Positions 25,705 to 33,768 of a DNA stretch of 64,000 bases are shown here, piece after piece. Each line of letters begins with the position of its first letter. Position 1 is the first letter of the stretch. The notes under the pieces were generated by a model. That model made no database searches and was not told the DNA's origin. It worked only from the letters and a program-made list of their open reading frames with translations. Source of the stretch: Candidatus Limnocylindrales bacterium (GTDB lineage: Bacteria; Desulfobacterota; Binatia; UBA1149; CAITLU01); contig DATNBU010000001.1 of assembly GCA_035571835.1 (NCBI GenBank), forward strand, positions 1 through 64,000. Reading direction: 5' to 3'. The position numbers and the translations under genes are program-made.

Positions 25705-25723
25705 CGATGATCGCCGCCGGTCG

Positions 25724-27319
25724 TCAGACCGGTCGGCCGCCTCCGTTGTTCCCGTTGCCGCGACGATTGCCAGGACGTCTCGCGTTGCCGACACGGTAGC
25801 CGTTGCCGGCGTTGTTGCCCTGGTTGCCCTGCTGGTTGTTCTGCAGGTTGTTGCCCTGGAAGTTCAGGTTCCCTCCAGGACCGCCGCCGCCTGCGCTTGC
25901 GGGAATTGCCGCGAGCACCGGCAGGTCGAGATGGTGGCGTACATCGAGATCGCTGTTCATGACCGGGTTGATGAGCTCGAGCAGCACGGCCGCGCTCACG
26001 CCGAGGAGCAGCGCGAGGAAGCTGGTCAACGCGAGCGTCACGAAACGGTAGTCCGCTTCGCGTGCAAGCGGCCCGGCCGCTGCCTCGATGACCGAGACGT
26101 TCGACAGGCCGGCCAGGTCCATCGCTTCGGAGATCTTGGCTTCGTTGAACTTGCCGAGGACCGCGTCGTACTGGTTCTTGGCTTCTTCGCGGTCGCGCCG
26201 CAGGCGCATGACTTCGTAGTGCTTGGCGTGCAGCACGCGGATCTTGCCTTCGTAGTCGGTGATGCGCTCGGCGAGCATTGCGCGCCGGGCTTCGAGCGCG
26301 CCGAGCTCGGCCTGCGACGTCAGCAGCTCTTCCTGGAGCCGCCGGCGGGTAGGTGTCTGCGACATCTTCTTGCGGCCGATGACGGTGCCTTCCTGGCCGG
26401 CGAGCTGCGACTTGATCGCGGCCAGCTCGGTCTCGACGTCGACGACGAGGCGGTGTTGCGGCGTGTAGAGCTGCAGCAGCCGCTCGCGCTCCATCTCGAG
26501 CCGGGCGACGTTCTGGCGGAGGTAACCGAGCAGCGGGTTGGGGACCATCTCGGTCTCGACCGCTTCCTGCTCCGGAATGTATTCGAGCTCGGCTTCGTAT
26601 GCCGCGACCTTGGTCGTCAGCTCGGTGACCTGGGCTTCGGTGCGGCGAAGGTCGGCCTCGAGCTGCGCCCTCTGGCGCATCATGTTGTCTTTCTCGGTCG
26701 CGACCGAGGTCAGGCCGTTGGTCGCATCGAAGCGCTCGAGCTCGAGGTCGGCCTGGACAAAGCTTTCCTTGGCCGACGCCGTCTCCTTTCCGTAGAACTC
26801 GAGCGCACCGGAGGTCTTGTGCTTCTCGATGTGCTCTTTCTCGTACAGGTCGACGAGCGTGTTCACGGTCTGGATCGCGAAGTCCGGATTGGAGCTTCGA
26901 TAGGAAACTTCGACGACGTTCGACTGCGGGCGCCGCATCGCCGCAATGCGCTGTTCGAGCTGCACGACCGACGGCACCGGGAACGCGCCTTCCGGGTTGG
27001 TCGCCGATTGCGTGTCGAGCTCGTCGTGAAGACGCCGGATGAGATCGCGGCTGCGCAGCAGCTGGATCTCCGAGTTGACCATCATTTCATTCGGCAGCGA
27101 GTCGGCCGCGTGTTCGCGTTCGAGCGGCGAGATCTCCACGTAGCCGCGGTCCTTCGTGATCATGATCATCGAGCGCGCCACGTACGACGGCTGGCGGATC
27201 ACGAAGTTGAAGAAATTGAACGGCACGACGATCGTGACGATGAGGAGCGCGACGAGCCGCCACCGCTTGAAGATGGCAGTGATCGCCTGTCGCAGAAGGT
27301 AGAGAGATCGCTGGTCCAT
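25724..27319 (-). CDS. Wzz/GumC-type chain-length determinant protein
   Basis: 531 residues. The N-terminal cytoplasmic stretch and membrane helix (residues ~20-40) are followed by a long periplasmic coiled-coil region (~170-400). A second helix (~425-450) precedes ELINPVMNSDLDVRHHLDLPVLAAIP, the conserved C-terminal segment of the family. The protein should form an inner-membrane oligomer that sets polymer length and contacts the Wza export pore. The last ~45 residues are an unusual Asn/Gly/Arg-rich tail (NNLQNNQQGNQGNNAGNGY), cytoplasmic by topology and near the CpsD-like partner. It lies 6 bases after the export lipoprotein gene. Confidence 0.92.
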   Translation of the reverse strand: MDQRSLYLLRQAITAIFKRWRLVALLIVTIVVPFNFFNFVIRQPSYVARSMIMITKDRGYVEISPLEREHAADSLPNEMMVNSEIQLLRSRDLIRRLHDELDTQSATNPEGAFPVPSVVQLEQRIAAMRRPQSNVVEVSYRSSNPDFAIQTVNTLVDLYEKEHIEKHKTSGALEFYGKETASAKESFVQADLELERFDATNGLTSVATEKDNMMRQRAQLEADLRRTEAQVTELTTKVAAYEAELEYIPEQEAVETEMVPNPLLGYLRQNVARLEMERERLLQLYTPQHRLVVDVETELAAIKSQLAGQEGTVIGRKKMSQTPTRRRLQEELLTSQAELGALEARRAMLAERITDYEGKIRVLHAKHYEVMRLRRDREEAKNQYDAVLGKFNEAKISEAMDLAGLSNVSVIEAAAGPLAREADYRFVTLALTSFLALLLGVSAAVLLELINPVMNSDLDVRHHLDLPVLAAIPASAGGGGPGGNLNFQGNNLQNNQQGNQGNNAGNGYRVGNARRPGNRRGNGNNGGGRPV

Positions 27320-27325
27320 CGGTCT

Positions 27326-28042
27326 TCAGTACCCGAGAGGCCGGACGGTCGGCTCGCGAATCGGGATGAGGTCGACGATCCACTGGCGAACCCAAAGGTC
27401 GGCATTCGTGATCCACGTGGCAGGCACGTAGATCACGTCATTCGGGCCGAGTGCGAGATCCTGCGAGGTATCGCCGGTCTCCAGAACACGGCGAAGATCG
27501 AGGCGCTTGGCAGAGTATCCGCCCTGCGCATTCCAGGCGATGTGCAGCACGCTGTCGAGGCGCGCGCCGTACGTGAATCCTCCTCTTTCCATGACCGCAC
27601 GGATCGTCGTGACGCCGGGCTTCAGGATCACGTAGCCGGGCTTCTTCACTTCGCCGCCGATGTAGGCCCGGTAGTTGGTGTATTCCTTGACGGCCACGTT
27701 GATCTGCGGCTGCCGGTACGTGAGCGCTGCGCGGCGCGTAATCTCGGCGCCGAGCTCGTCGGCCGTCAGGCCGACCGCCTGGAACGCACCGACCGACGGC
27801 ACCACGAGCTGGCCGTCGGGTCCGACCGTCGCGTCGCCGGAAAGCTGATCGTGAAACTGCGAGTGGATGGTAACCCTGTCGCCGGGCTGAAGACGGTAGA
27901 TGGGAGAGACGACCGGCTCGGAACCTGCACCCATTTCGAGAGCGGGAGCGGCTTCGGGCGCGAGCGCAGCAGCATTGTAGTTATGAAAGCAGCCGCTCAA
28001 TACGAGAGCCGGCAAAACAATCATGAGTACGCGTGCTTTCAT
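27326..28042 (-). CDS. Wza-type polysaccharide export lipoprotein (SLBB/Poly_export)
   Basis: 238 residues from ATG 28042; the frame is open to 28261 but the signal peptide starts here (MKARVLMIVLPALVLSGC, lipobox LSGC). YRLQPGDRVTIHSQFHDQLSGDATVGPDGQLVVPSVG is the Poly_export domain. The SLBB-like domain follows (YIGGEVKKPGYVILKPGVTTIRAVMERGG). A C-terminal WVRQWIVDLIPI helix resembles the amphipathic outer-membrane-spanning end of Wza. First gene of the EPS block, so its upstream 540-base gap should hold the main promoter. Confidence 0.93.
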   Translation of the reverse strand: MKARVLMIVLPALVLSGCFHNYNAAALAPEAAPALEMGAGSEPVVSPIYRLQPGDRVTIHSQFHDQLSGDATVGPDGQLVVPSVGAFQAVGLTADELGAEITRRAALTYRQPQINVAVKEYTNYRAYIGGEVKKPGYVILKPGVTTIRAVMERGGFTYGARLDSVLHIAWNAQGGYSAKRLDLRRVLETGDTSQDLALGPNDVIYVPATWITNADLWVRQWIVDLIPIREPTVRPLGY

Positions 28043-28582
28043 GAACCCCGCTTGCAAACCTGAGACCGCGCCACGAAGAGACTTCGCGACATTTTCGATG
28101 GCGTTGCCGCCACTGTTTCCGACTGCGGAGGAAGAGCGAAAATGCGTAACCAAACGATGCGATTTCCAAGCGGCACGAGGACAGACATCGCCATCTGCAA
28201 CGGACCCTCCGCCCAGTCCGCTGCTGCTAGCTACACGTCGTCCCCGCACGGAATTCCCCACCCCAGCTCAAGCCGACCCGAACGGCTTCGGAATGTGACC
28301 ACCGATGCAATCGTCCACCGCCAAACGCGATGCGGCATGTACAACCCGAGCCCTGACGAATAGAGCATACTTTGGAAAGTTACAACAAATCCTCAACGTG
28401 TTCCGCACCTTTAGTCTAGTCGATGTTCGGAGAGACGCCGGCCTTCGGCTACCGCTCGCCGAGGGCCAGTCGACCAGTCATGCGCGAAACGAGTGTGAGG
28501 AGGCCACTACCAGGCGTCGCGCTGACGCACGGAGAGTACCTGTGCGTCCGACGTCCAACAAGACACGAAAATCGCGGAATCG
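28043..28582. other. 540-base intergenic region upstream of the EPS block
   Basis: Contains no convincing gene. The stretch about 28360-28420 is the most AT-rich part and is a likely promoter zone for the minus-strand EPS operon. I could not find a good -35/-10 or a -24/-12 (GG-N10-GC) pair at a sensible distance from 28042. Confidence 0.5.
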
Positions 28583-30871
28583 TTACTGAGACCGGGGTCC
28601 GAGCAGCTGCCGCGCTGCGGCCAGCGCCGCTTCCCGCCCGGTGAAGCCGGTGGCGTAAACCGTCTGCACGGGGTTGTCGTGCCCTTTGCTCGCGGTTCGC
28701 AGCTCGCGGCCCGGCAGCCGGGACGCTGCCCATGACGAAGCCTTCGCGATCTCGCCGGGTTCGGTGCTTTCCGCGACCAGCACGCGATAGCCGCCGCCCT
28801 GGACCGGATCCACCATGTGCTCCGGCTTGAGGAACGGAACGAAGACCTCGCTTCCGACCGGCAGCTGGTGCGCGTTACGGATCTCGGGGTTGTAGCGATA
28901 GATCTCGGTCAGCACCGACGAATCGACGCTTCCGTAATACTGCATCGCGATAGCCCAGACCGTGTCGCCTCGCGTCACGCGCAGGTGCCGCCCGACGGCA
29001 GGTGCCTCGCCGGCTCTCGGCGCACGTGCCGGAGCGGATGCCGCGGTATAAGACGCTGCATTTTCGAGCCCGTCCGCGAGTCCGGTCGGTGCCGAGGCGA
29101 CCGACGGTGGTGCTTCCGCGGGCAGCCGCGATGCAGGCGTGGCCGGCGGAGGCAGCTCGGTTCGGCGCATGGCTTCCGCCGTCCGCGCTTCAGCGGCACG
29201 CGCTTCTGCCGCTTTGGCTTCGGCGGCCTTCGCCTCGGCCGCCTGCCGCTCGATCTCTTTGCGCTGGCGCAGCGCCTTGGCCTTTTCGTCGTCGCTCAGC
29301 TGATCGCTGATCGACGTCCGCTTCGAGAGCGAGGCAACGTCACGACCCCTGAGGTCGGACGCCGGCTCCGGCGAACCGCTGCCGTACAGCCGGGCGGCAG
29401 TCGAGCGGGCCGCCTCTTCGGCTCGCCGCAAACTGCCCTGGACTGTCTCACCGATGGCGGCTTCCTGCGCCGCTGCCTGGTTGGCTTCTTCCGATGCGGC
29501 CGGGTCCGGTCGCGCGGGAGCCGCAGGCAAGGTCAAAACGGAAGATGCCGGCGGCTGTGCCTGAGGCGGACTTGCCACGTTGTACGTGGTGTCGCCGAGA
29601 GCGCCGACGGCCGGCGGAAGGCCGGCCTGCAAAGACGGATCGCGCGTCGGCGCCGACGGGGGACTGGCTGCGGCCGTCGCTTGCGTCGGGACAGCAGGCG
29701 GGACCTCCGCCGGAATGCCGTAGAGCCCTTCGGGTTTGGCCGGAGCAGGGACAGACTCCGGTGCCGGAGCCGGTATCGGTGCGACCGGTGCAGCGGGAGC
29801 GACATTCGGACGCGGCGGTTCCACGCGCGCAACGGCAACAGGCGCTGGGGGCGCCGGCCGTGCGGAAGCCGAGGCTGCTTCCGGCGCCGGCGTGGTCTTG
29901 ACGATCGACGACAATCCCCGCGACGACTCCCACGGACGATCGGCGAGGCCGCGCCCGAGAGCGAATGCGGCACCGATCACGACCACCGCTGCGATTCCGT
30001 ACCGCAGCGCCGGCCGGGAAATCTTCTCGCGAAAACTTCCCATCCACGCCTGCGAGCGCGTCTCGCCGTCGAGATCGCGAATCGCCGCATTCATCACCGA
30101 GATCGTGATGCGCTCGCTGCCTTCGGCGAACGCAACCATCATTGCGTTGTCGCAGATCACGTTGATGACGCGCGGGATTCCCTGCGACGCCTGCCAGCAG
30201 CGCATCAGGGCGGCGCTGGTGAAAAGCTCGGCCTTCTGACCGCCGGCGCTTCGCAGGCGCGTTTCCACGTACGCACGGATCTCGTCGCTGCGCATCGGCT
30301 TGAGCGTGGCCCGCACGCCGATCCGCTGCCGGAGCTGGCGCAGGTTCGGCCGCCGCAGCTTTTCTTCCAGCTCGGGCTGGCCGCTCAGCACGATCTGCAG
30401 GATCTTTTCCTTGGAGGTCTCGAGGTTCGACAGCATGCGAAGCTCTTCGAGAACCTCGTCGTCGAGCGTCTGGGCTTCGTCGATGATGACGACGACGTTG
30501 CGTCCGTCGGTGAGCTGTTCGAGCAGGTAATGGTTGAGCCGCTCGATCAGTTGCAGGCGGCCGCCCGGATCCGTGCGGATGCCGAGCTCCATGCACAGGT
30601 ACTCGAGAAGCTCGTCGAATGAGACTCCGGGGTTGAAGACGAAGACGACGCGCGTCTCGCCCTCGATCTCGTCGACGATGCGACGCAGCAGCGTGGTCTT
30701 TCCGGTACCCGCCTCCCCGATCAGTGTCAGGAAGCCCTTTCTCGACTTGATCCCGTAGAGCACCGCGGCGAGGGCTTCGCGCGTGGACTCGTTGATGTAG
30801 TGGAACTTCGGGTCCGGGGTCAGATTGAAGGGATTTTCCGAGAGGTGGTAGAAGTGAGCGTACATCTCCAA
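28583..30871 (-). CDS. GspA/ExeA-like AAA ATPase with periplasmic LysM and SPOR-like tail
   Basis: 762 residues. The N-terminus MYAHFYHLSENPFNLTPDP (a second ATG at 30865 is possible) and AAA domain resemble the ATPase linked to exosortase/EPS loci. Walker A is GEAGTGKTT (52-60), Walker B VVVIIDEAQ (126-134). One membrane helix lies at 291-307. A long Pro/Ala-rich region and an AEAKAAEAR coiled coil follow. A LysM domain (RGDTVWAIAMQYYGS, PVGSEVFVPF, near 640-690) and a C-terminal SPOR-like segment complete it. It could couple ATP hydrolysis to remodelling or docking at peptidoglycan for EPS export. Family members are usually shorter. Confidence 0.85.
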   Translation of the reverse strand: MEMYAHFYHLSENPFNLTPDPKFHYINESTREALAAVLYGIKSRKGFLTLIGEAGTGKTTLLRRIVDEIEGETRVVFVFNPGVSFDELLEYLCMELGIRTDPGGRLQLIERLNHYLLEQLTDGRNVVVIIDEAQTLDDEVLEELRMLSNLETSKEKILQIVLSGQPELEEKLRRPNLRQLRQRIGVRATLKPMRSDEIRAYVETRLRSAGGQKAELFTSAALMRCWQASQGIPRVINVICDNAMMVAFAEGSERITISVMNAAIRDLDGETRSQAWMGSFREKISRPALRYGIAAVVVIGAAFALGRGLADRPWESSRGLSSIVKTTPAPEAASASARPAPPAPVAVARVEPPRPNVAPAAPVAPIPAPAPESVPAPAKPEGLYGIPAEVPPAVPTQATAAASPPSAPTRDPSLQAGLPPAVGALGDTTYNVASPPQAQPPASSVLTLPAAPARPDPAASEEANQAAAQEAAIGETVQGSLRRAEEAARSTAARLYGSGSPEPASDLRGRDVASLSKRTSISDQLSDDEKAKALRQRKEIERQAAEAKAAEAKAAEARAAEARTAEAMRRTELPPPATPASRLPAEAPPSVASAPTGLADGLENAASYTAASAPARAPRAGEAPAVGRHLRVTRGDTVWAIAMQYYGSVDSSVLTEIYRYNPEIRNAHQLPVGSEVFVPFLKPEHMVDPVQGGGYRVLVAESTEPGEIAKASSWAASRLPGRELRTASKGHDNPVQTVYATGFTGREAALAAARQLLGPRSQ

Positions 30872-30931
30872 TGTGTCCAGTGTGCCTTGCCGGCCGCCTC
30901 GGGCAGCCTCGTCAGGAACGTTATCGCATGA

Positions 30932-30955
30932 TGCACGGTGGTACCCAACCGTGCA
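30932..30955. promoter_or_regulatory. Perfect inverted repeat upstream of the LysM-ATPase gene
   Basis: tgcacggt and accgtgca flank an 8-base centre containing ggtacc. It lies 61-84 bases before the ATPase ATG and after the sigma-54 regulator gene. It could be an operator for the adjacent regulator or an mRNA hairpin; no T-run follows. Confidence 0.35.
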
Positions 30956-30997
30956 CGTAAGACAAGAGACGTTTTAACGGGTCGCAAACGGACCGGA

Positions 30998-32404
30998 TCA
31001 GCCCGTCGACTGGGGCTCGCGAGGACGCCGGAAATCCTCCCGCTTCAGCCCGTGCTGCTTCATCTTGCGATGCAGCGTGGCTGCGTCGACCATGGCGTGC
31101 TTGGACGTCGAGGAAATCCCGCCTCTGGCGCGGCGCAGCACGGACGCCAGGTAGTCTTTCTCGGCGCGCTTCAGGAACTCGCGCAGCGGCAGCTCGTAGT
31201 CGCGAGCCCGGCCCGGGCCGGTTGTCGCCGACGGCGAGCCGCTTCCGACCGGCAGATCGACGTCCTTGATCATCGGCCCGGCGGCCTTGAGGATCGACCT
31301 CTCGAGCACGTTGCCGAGCTCGCGAACGTTTCCCGGCCAGTGGTACGACATCAGGACCTGGAGCGCCTTGTTGGACACGCGCATTCCGCCCCGTTCCCGG
31401 GAGTGCGGATTGTTCTTCAGGATCTCGGTCGCCAGCAGCGGGATGTCTTCGAGCCGGTCGCGCAGCGGCGGGATCACGATCGGCACGACGTTGATGCGAT
31501 AGAAGAAATCCTCGCGCATCTCGCCGCGCGCGACCATCTGCTCGAGGTCGCGGTTGGTGGCCGCGATCACGCGGATGTTCACCTTGATCAGGCGGTTGCC
31601 GCCGAGCTTTTCGACCTCGCGCTGCTCGAGCACGCGCAGCAGCTTGAGCTGCATCGATGGTGAGATGCTCTCGATCTCGTCGAGGAACAGCGTGCCGCCG
31701 TTGGCCAGCTCGATCTTGCCGGTGCGGTCCTGGACGGCGCCGGTGAACGCTCCGCGCTCGTGTCCGAACAGCTCGGTCTCGAGCAGCGTATCCGGAAACG
31801 CCGCACAATTGATCGCCACGAAGCGCCCGCTCTTGCGACGGCCCTGGAAGTGCACGGCGCGCGCCGCCAGCTCCTTGCCCGTGCCCGACTCGCCGGTGAT
31901 CAGAACAGTCGCGTCGTTTTGCGACAGCGCCTCGATCGTCCGGAAAATCTCGTGCATGACGGGATTGCGGCTGACCATGTTCGCGAACGAATAGCGCTCC
32001 GAAAGCTGGCTGCGCAGATAGCTGATTTCATCGAGCAGCCGGCGCTTTTCCAGGATCTTTTCGGTCGCCAGCAGGATCTCTTCGCGCTCGAACGGCTTGG
32101 TGATGTAGTCGTTGGCACCCTGGCGGATGGCCTCGACGGCGCCTTTGATCGATGCGTAGCCGGTGATGATGATGACGCCGAAGTCGGTCCAGCGTTCGTG
32201 GATCTGCCGCGTAAGGCTGAGACCGTCGGTGCCCGGGATCTTCAGGTCGACGACGCCGAGTGCGTAGTCGAACTGTTCGAGCAGCGCCAGTGCCTCGGTC
32301 GCATTGCCCGCGCTGTCGACTTCGTAGTGCCGCTCGCGGAACAGGTCCTCGAGCTGGCGGCAGATGAGAGGATCGTCGTCTACGACTAGAATACGTTGCG
32401 CCAT
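30998..32404 (-). CDS. Sigma-54-dependent NtrC-family response regulator (PrsR-like)
   Basis: 468 residues from ATG 32404 (MAQRILVVDDD); the open frame starts 14 codons earlier inside the upstream gene's end. The receiver domain has phospho-acceptor D53 (VVDLKIPG), TGYAS and K-P (TKPFERE). The AAA domain has GESGTGKE (171-178), the sigma-54 contact loop GAFTGA (218-223), and FLDEIE Walker B. The C-terminus is a Fis-type HTH (STSKHAMVDAATLHRKMKQHGL). Placement beside the LysM-ATPase and EPS block suggests it activates EPS genes from -24/-12 promoters. Only 2 bases separate it from the kinase-like gene. Confidence 0.92.
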   Translation of the reverse strand: MAQRILVVDDDPLICRQLEDLFRERHYEVDSAGNATEALALLEQFDYALGVVDLKIPGTDGLSLTRQIHERWTDFGVIIITGYASIKGAVEAIRQGANDYITKPFEREEILLATEKILEKRRLLDEISYLRSQLSERYSFANMVSRNPVMHEIFRTIEALSQNDATVLITGESGTGKELAARAVHFQGRRKSGRFVAINCAAFPDTLLETELFGHERGAFTGAVQDRTGKIELANGGTLFLDEIESISPSMQLKLLRVLEQREVEKLGGNRLIKVNIRVIAATNRDLEQMVARGEMREDFFYRINVVPIVIPPLRDRLEDIPLLATEILKNNPHSRERGGMRVSNKALQVLMSYHWPGNVRELGNVLERSILKAAGPMIKDVDLPVGSGSPSATTGPGRARDYELPLREFLKRAEKDYLASVLRRARGGISSTSKHAMVDAATLHRKMKQHGLKREDFRRPREPQSTG

Positions 32405-32406
32405 CG

Positions 32407-33012
32407 TCACGCTCCCTGGGAAGCAACCGGCAGCTTCAGCGTCCACGACGAGCGATCGCCGTTTTGAATGTCGAGCGCTCCACCGTGCAGCTCCGCGATC
32501 CTCGCGGTGAGCGCGAGCTTGAGATCGTCGGGCACGCCGGTAGTGACGCCTTGCAAGCGGTGGATTCGAAGGCCGACCGGATCACCACCGATCAGCTCGA
32601 TGACAATCGGTGACTGCGTGCGGTCGTCTCCCGATGCGGCACGGCACAGGAATGCGAGCGCCTCGGAGATCCTTCCGGGATCCACGCTCACCTCGCACTG
32701 GCCCGCATCCAGATCTCCGGCCAGCTCGACGGGACGCAACCCGACGTGCTGGCGCAGGCTCGCGACCAGGTCGTCCATGCGCACGAGCAGCCGGCGCAGC
32801 TCGACCGGCCGGATGTACTGCATCGTCGAGCGCGCGATCGATTCGACGTTCTCGATGCTTTCTTTCAATCCTGTCAGCAGCGAGTGAAGCTTTTCATTTT
32901 CGGGATCCACCGCTCCTTCGATCAGCTCGAGGAAGTAGTAGGCGCGGTGGATGTGATTGGCGAGGTCGTGTGACGCCTCGGAAAGGACACGCTGATCGTC
33001 GATCTGTGTCAC
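32407..33012 (-). CDS. Degenerate histidine-kinase-like / ChpT-like phosphotransfer protein
   Basis: 201 residues from the GTG at 33012 (GGAGG nine bases upstream); ATG 33060 would add 16 residues. The DHp-type helix SEASHDLANHIHRAYYFLELIEG holds the candidate phospho-His15. The C-terminal ~90 residues look like a Bergerat ATPase fold but lack the N-box and the DxGxG motif (only VSVDPGRISEALAFLCR and HGGALDIQN remain recognisable). No sensor or membrane segment. It therefore probably relays phosphate from another kinase to the sigma-54 regulator, or binds it, and is unlikely to autophosphorylate. Confidence 0.65.
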   Translation of the reverse strand: MTQIDDQRVLSEASHDLANHIHRAYYFLELIEGAVDPENEKLHSLLTGLKESIENVESIARSTMQYIRPVELRRLLVRMDDLVASLRQHVGLRPVELAGDLDAGQCEVSVDPGRISEALAFLCRAASGDDRTQSPIVIELIGGDPVGLRIHRLQGVTTGVPDDLKLALTARIAELHGGALDIQNGDRSSWTLKLPVASQGA

Positions 33013-33021
33013 GCCGCCTTG

Positions 33022-33026
33022 CCTCC
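33022..33026 (-). promoter_or_regulatory. Shine-Dalgarno deciding the start of the kinase-like gene
   Basis: GGAGG nine bases before GTG 33012. The alternative ATG at 33060 has no clear SD. Confidence 0.4.
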
Positions 33027-33170
33027 GGAACTCGATGGATGCGCGACCCGCTCTCCCCATCAACCTGCGATACCCGGGATTGCCTCTCGAGCATTGCAAG
33101 CTTGCGTCGCATAGAGCCCGGATTCGGGCAGCTTTGCAAGCTCCGGAAGTGGCGTAAAAGCGCAGGTGGG

Positions 33171-33542
33171 TCAGCGGCCGTCCGGTTCCTCGCCGAGGAT
33201 CCGCTCGCGGATGGCCGTCGGGTCGAGCGCCAGCGCTTCGCAGACATTGTTGAACGAGAACGGCGAATCCCAGTCCTCGCAGCTGAGCCAGAACGCTGCC
33301 TGGCGGCGCAGGATCTTCGGGTTCTCGCGGGGGGCCTTGAGACGTCCGGCATAGCAGGCCACGGCATCCTCGAGGACGGCCAGCATCAGCGCGCGCTCGG
33401 GCGTGCGCTCGTTCTGATCCTCGATGAGCGGATCCTGGGCCGTCGCCGAAAAGAACGACCGCGGTCGCGTCCGCGTGAAGCGCTCGCTCTTGTTGATGGA
33501 TGGCTGTGCCGCCGGCTGGGTGGTGTGTGCCGCTTTCCTCAT
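33171..33542 (-). CDS. Small conserved hypothetical protein
   Basis: 123 residues from ATG 33542, preceded by AGGAAGAGGAAG; the frame is open to 33695. The C-terminal half reads FWLSCEDWDSPFSFNNVCEALALDPTAIRERI. The spacing W-x-FSFxxxCExLxLDPxxxR recalls a small conserved protein I remember from deltaproteobacterial genomes; its function is unknown to me. The N-terminus is basic (KSERFTRTRPRSFF). No signal peptide or membrane helix, so cytoplasmic. The position upstream of the kinase-like/sigma-54 genes makes a regulatory role possible. Confidence 0.65.
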   Translation of the reverse strand: MRKAAHTTQPAAQPSINKSERFTRTRPRSFFSATAQDPLIEDQNERTPERALMLAVLEDAVACYAGRLKAPRENPKILRRQAAFWLSCEDWDSPFSFNNVCEALALDPTAIRERILGEEPDGR

Positions 33543-33768
33543 CTTCCTCTTCCTCCACAGGACGGCAGGAGCCGTCGGTTCGGCCGCGTGGCCGTATGCG
33601 GAGGTCAGAGCAATCCCGAAGCCAGCTCGGGAACCGGAAGAAAGTGCTTGAAATCGCTCGATTTGCGCGTAACCGCGCGGCCGCCGCCCGTACAAGTTCG
33701 GACAGCGGCGGACAGAACCGTGCGCACTACCCAGATTTGACGGCGGACCGATCCGCCCGCGCGGCCGG

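Noticed and set aside
28043-28110. Sigma-54 (-24/-12) site just upstream of the export lipoprotein gene
   Set aside because: A GG-N10-GC pair exists, but the start point would fall on the ATG and the flanking consensus is poor.
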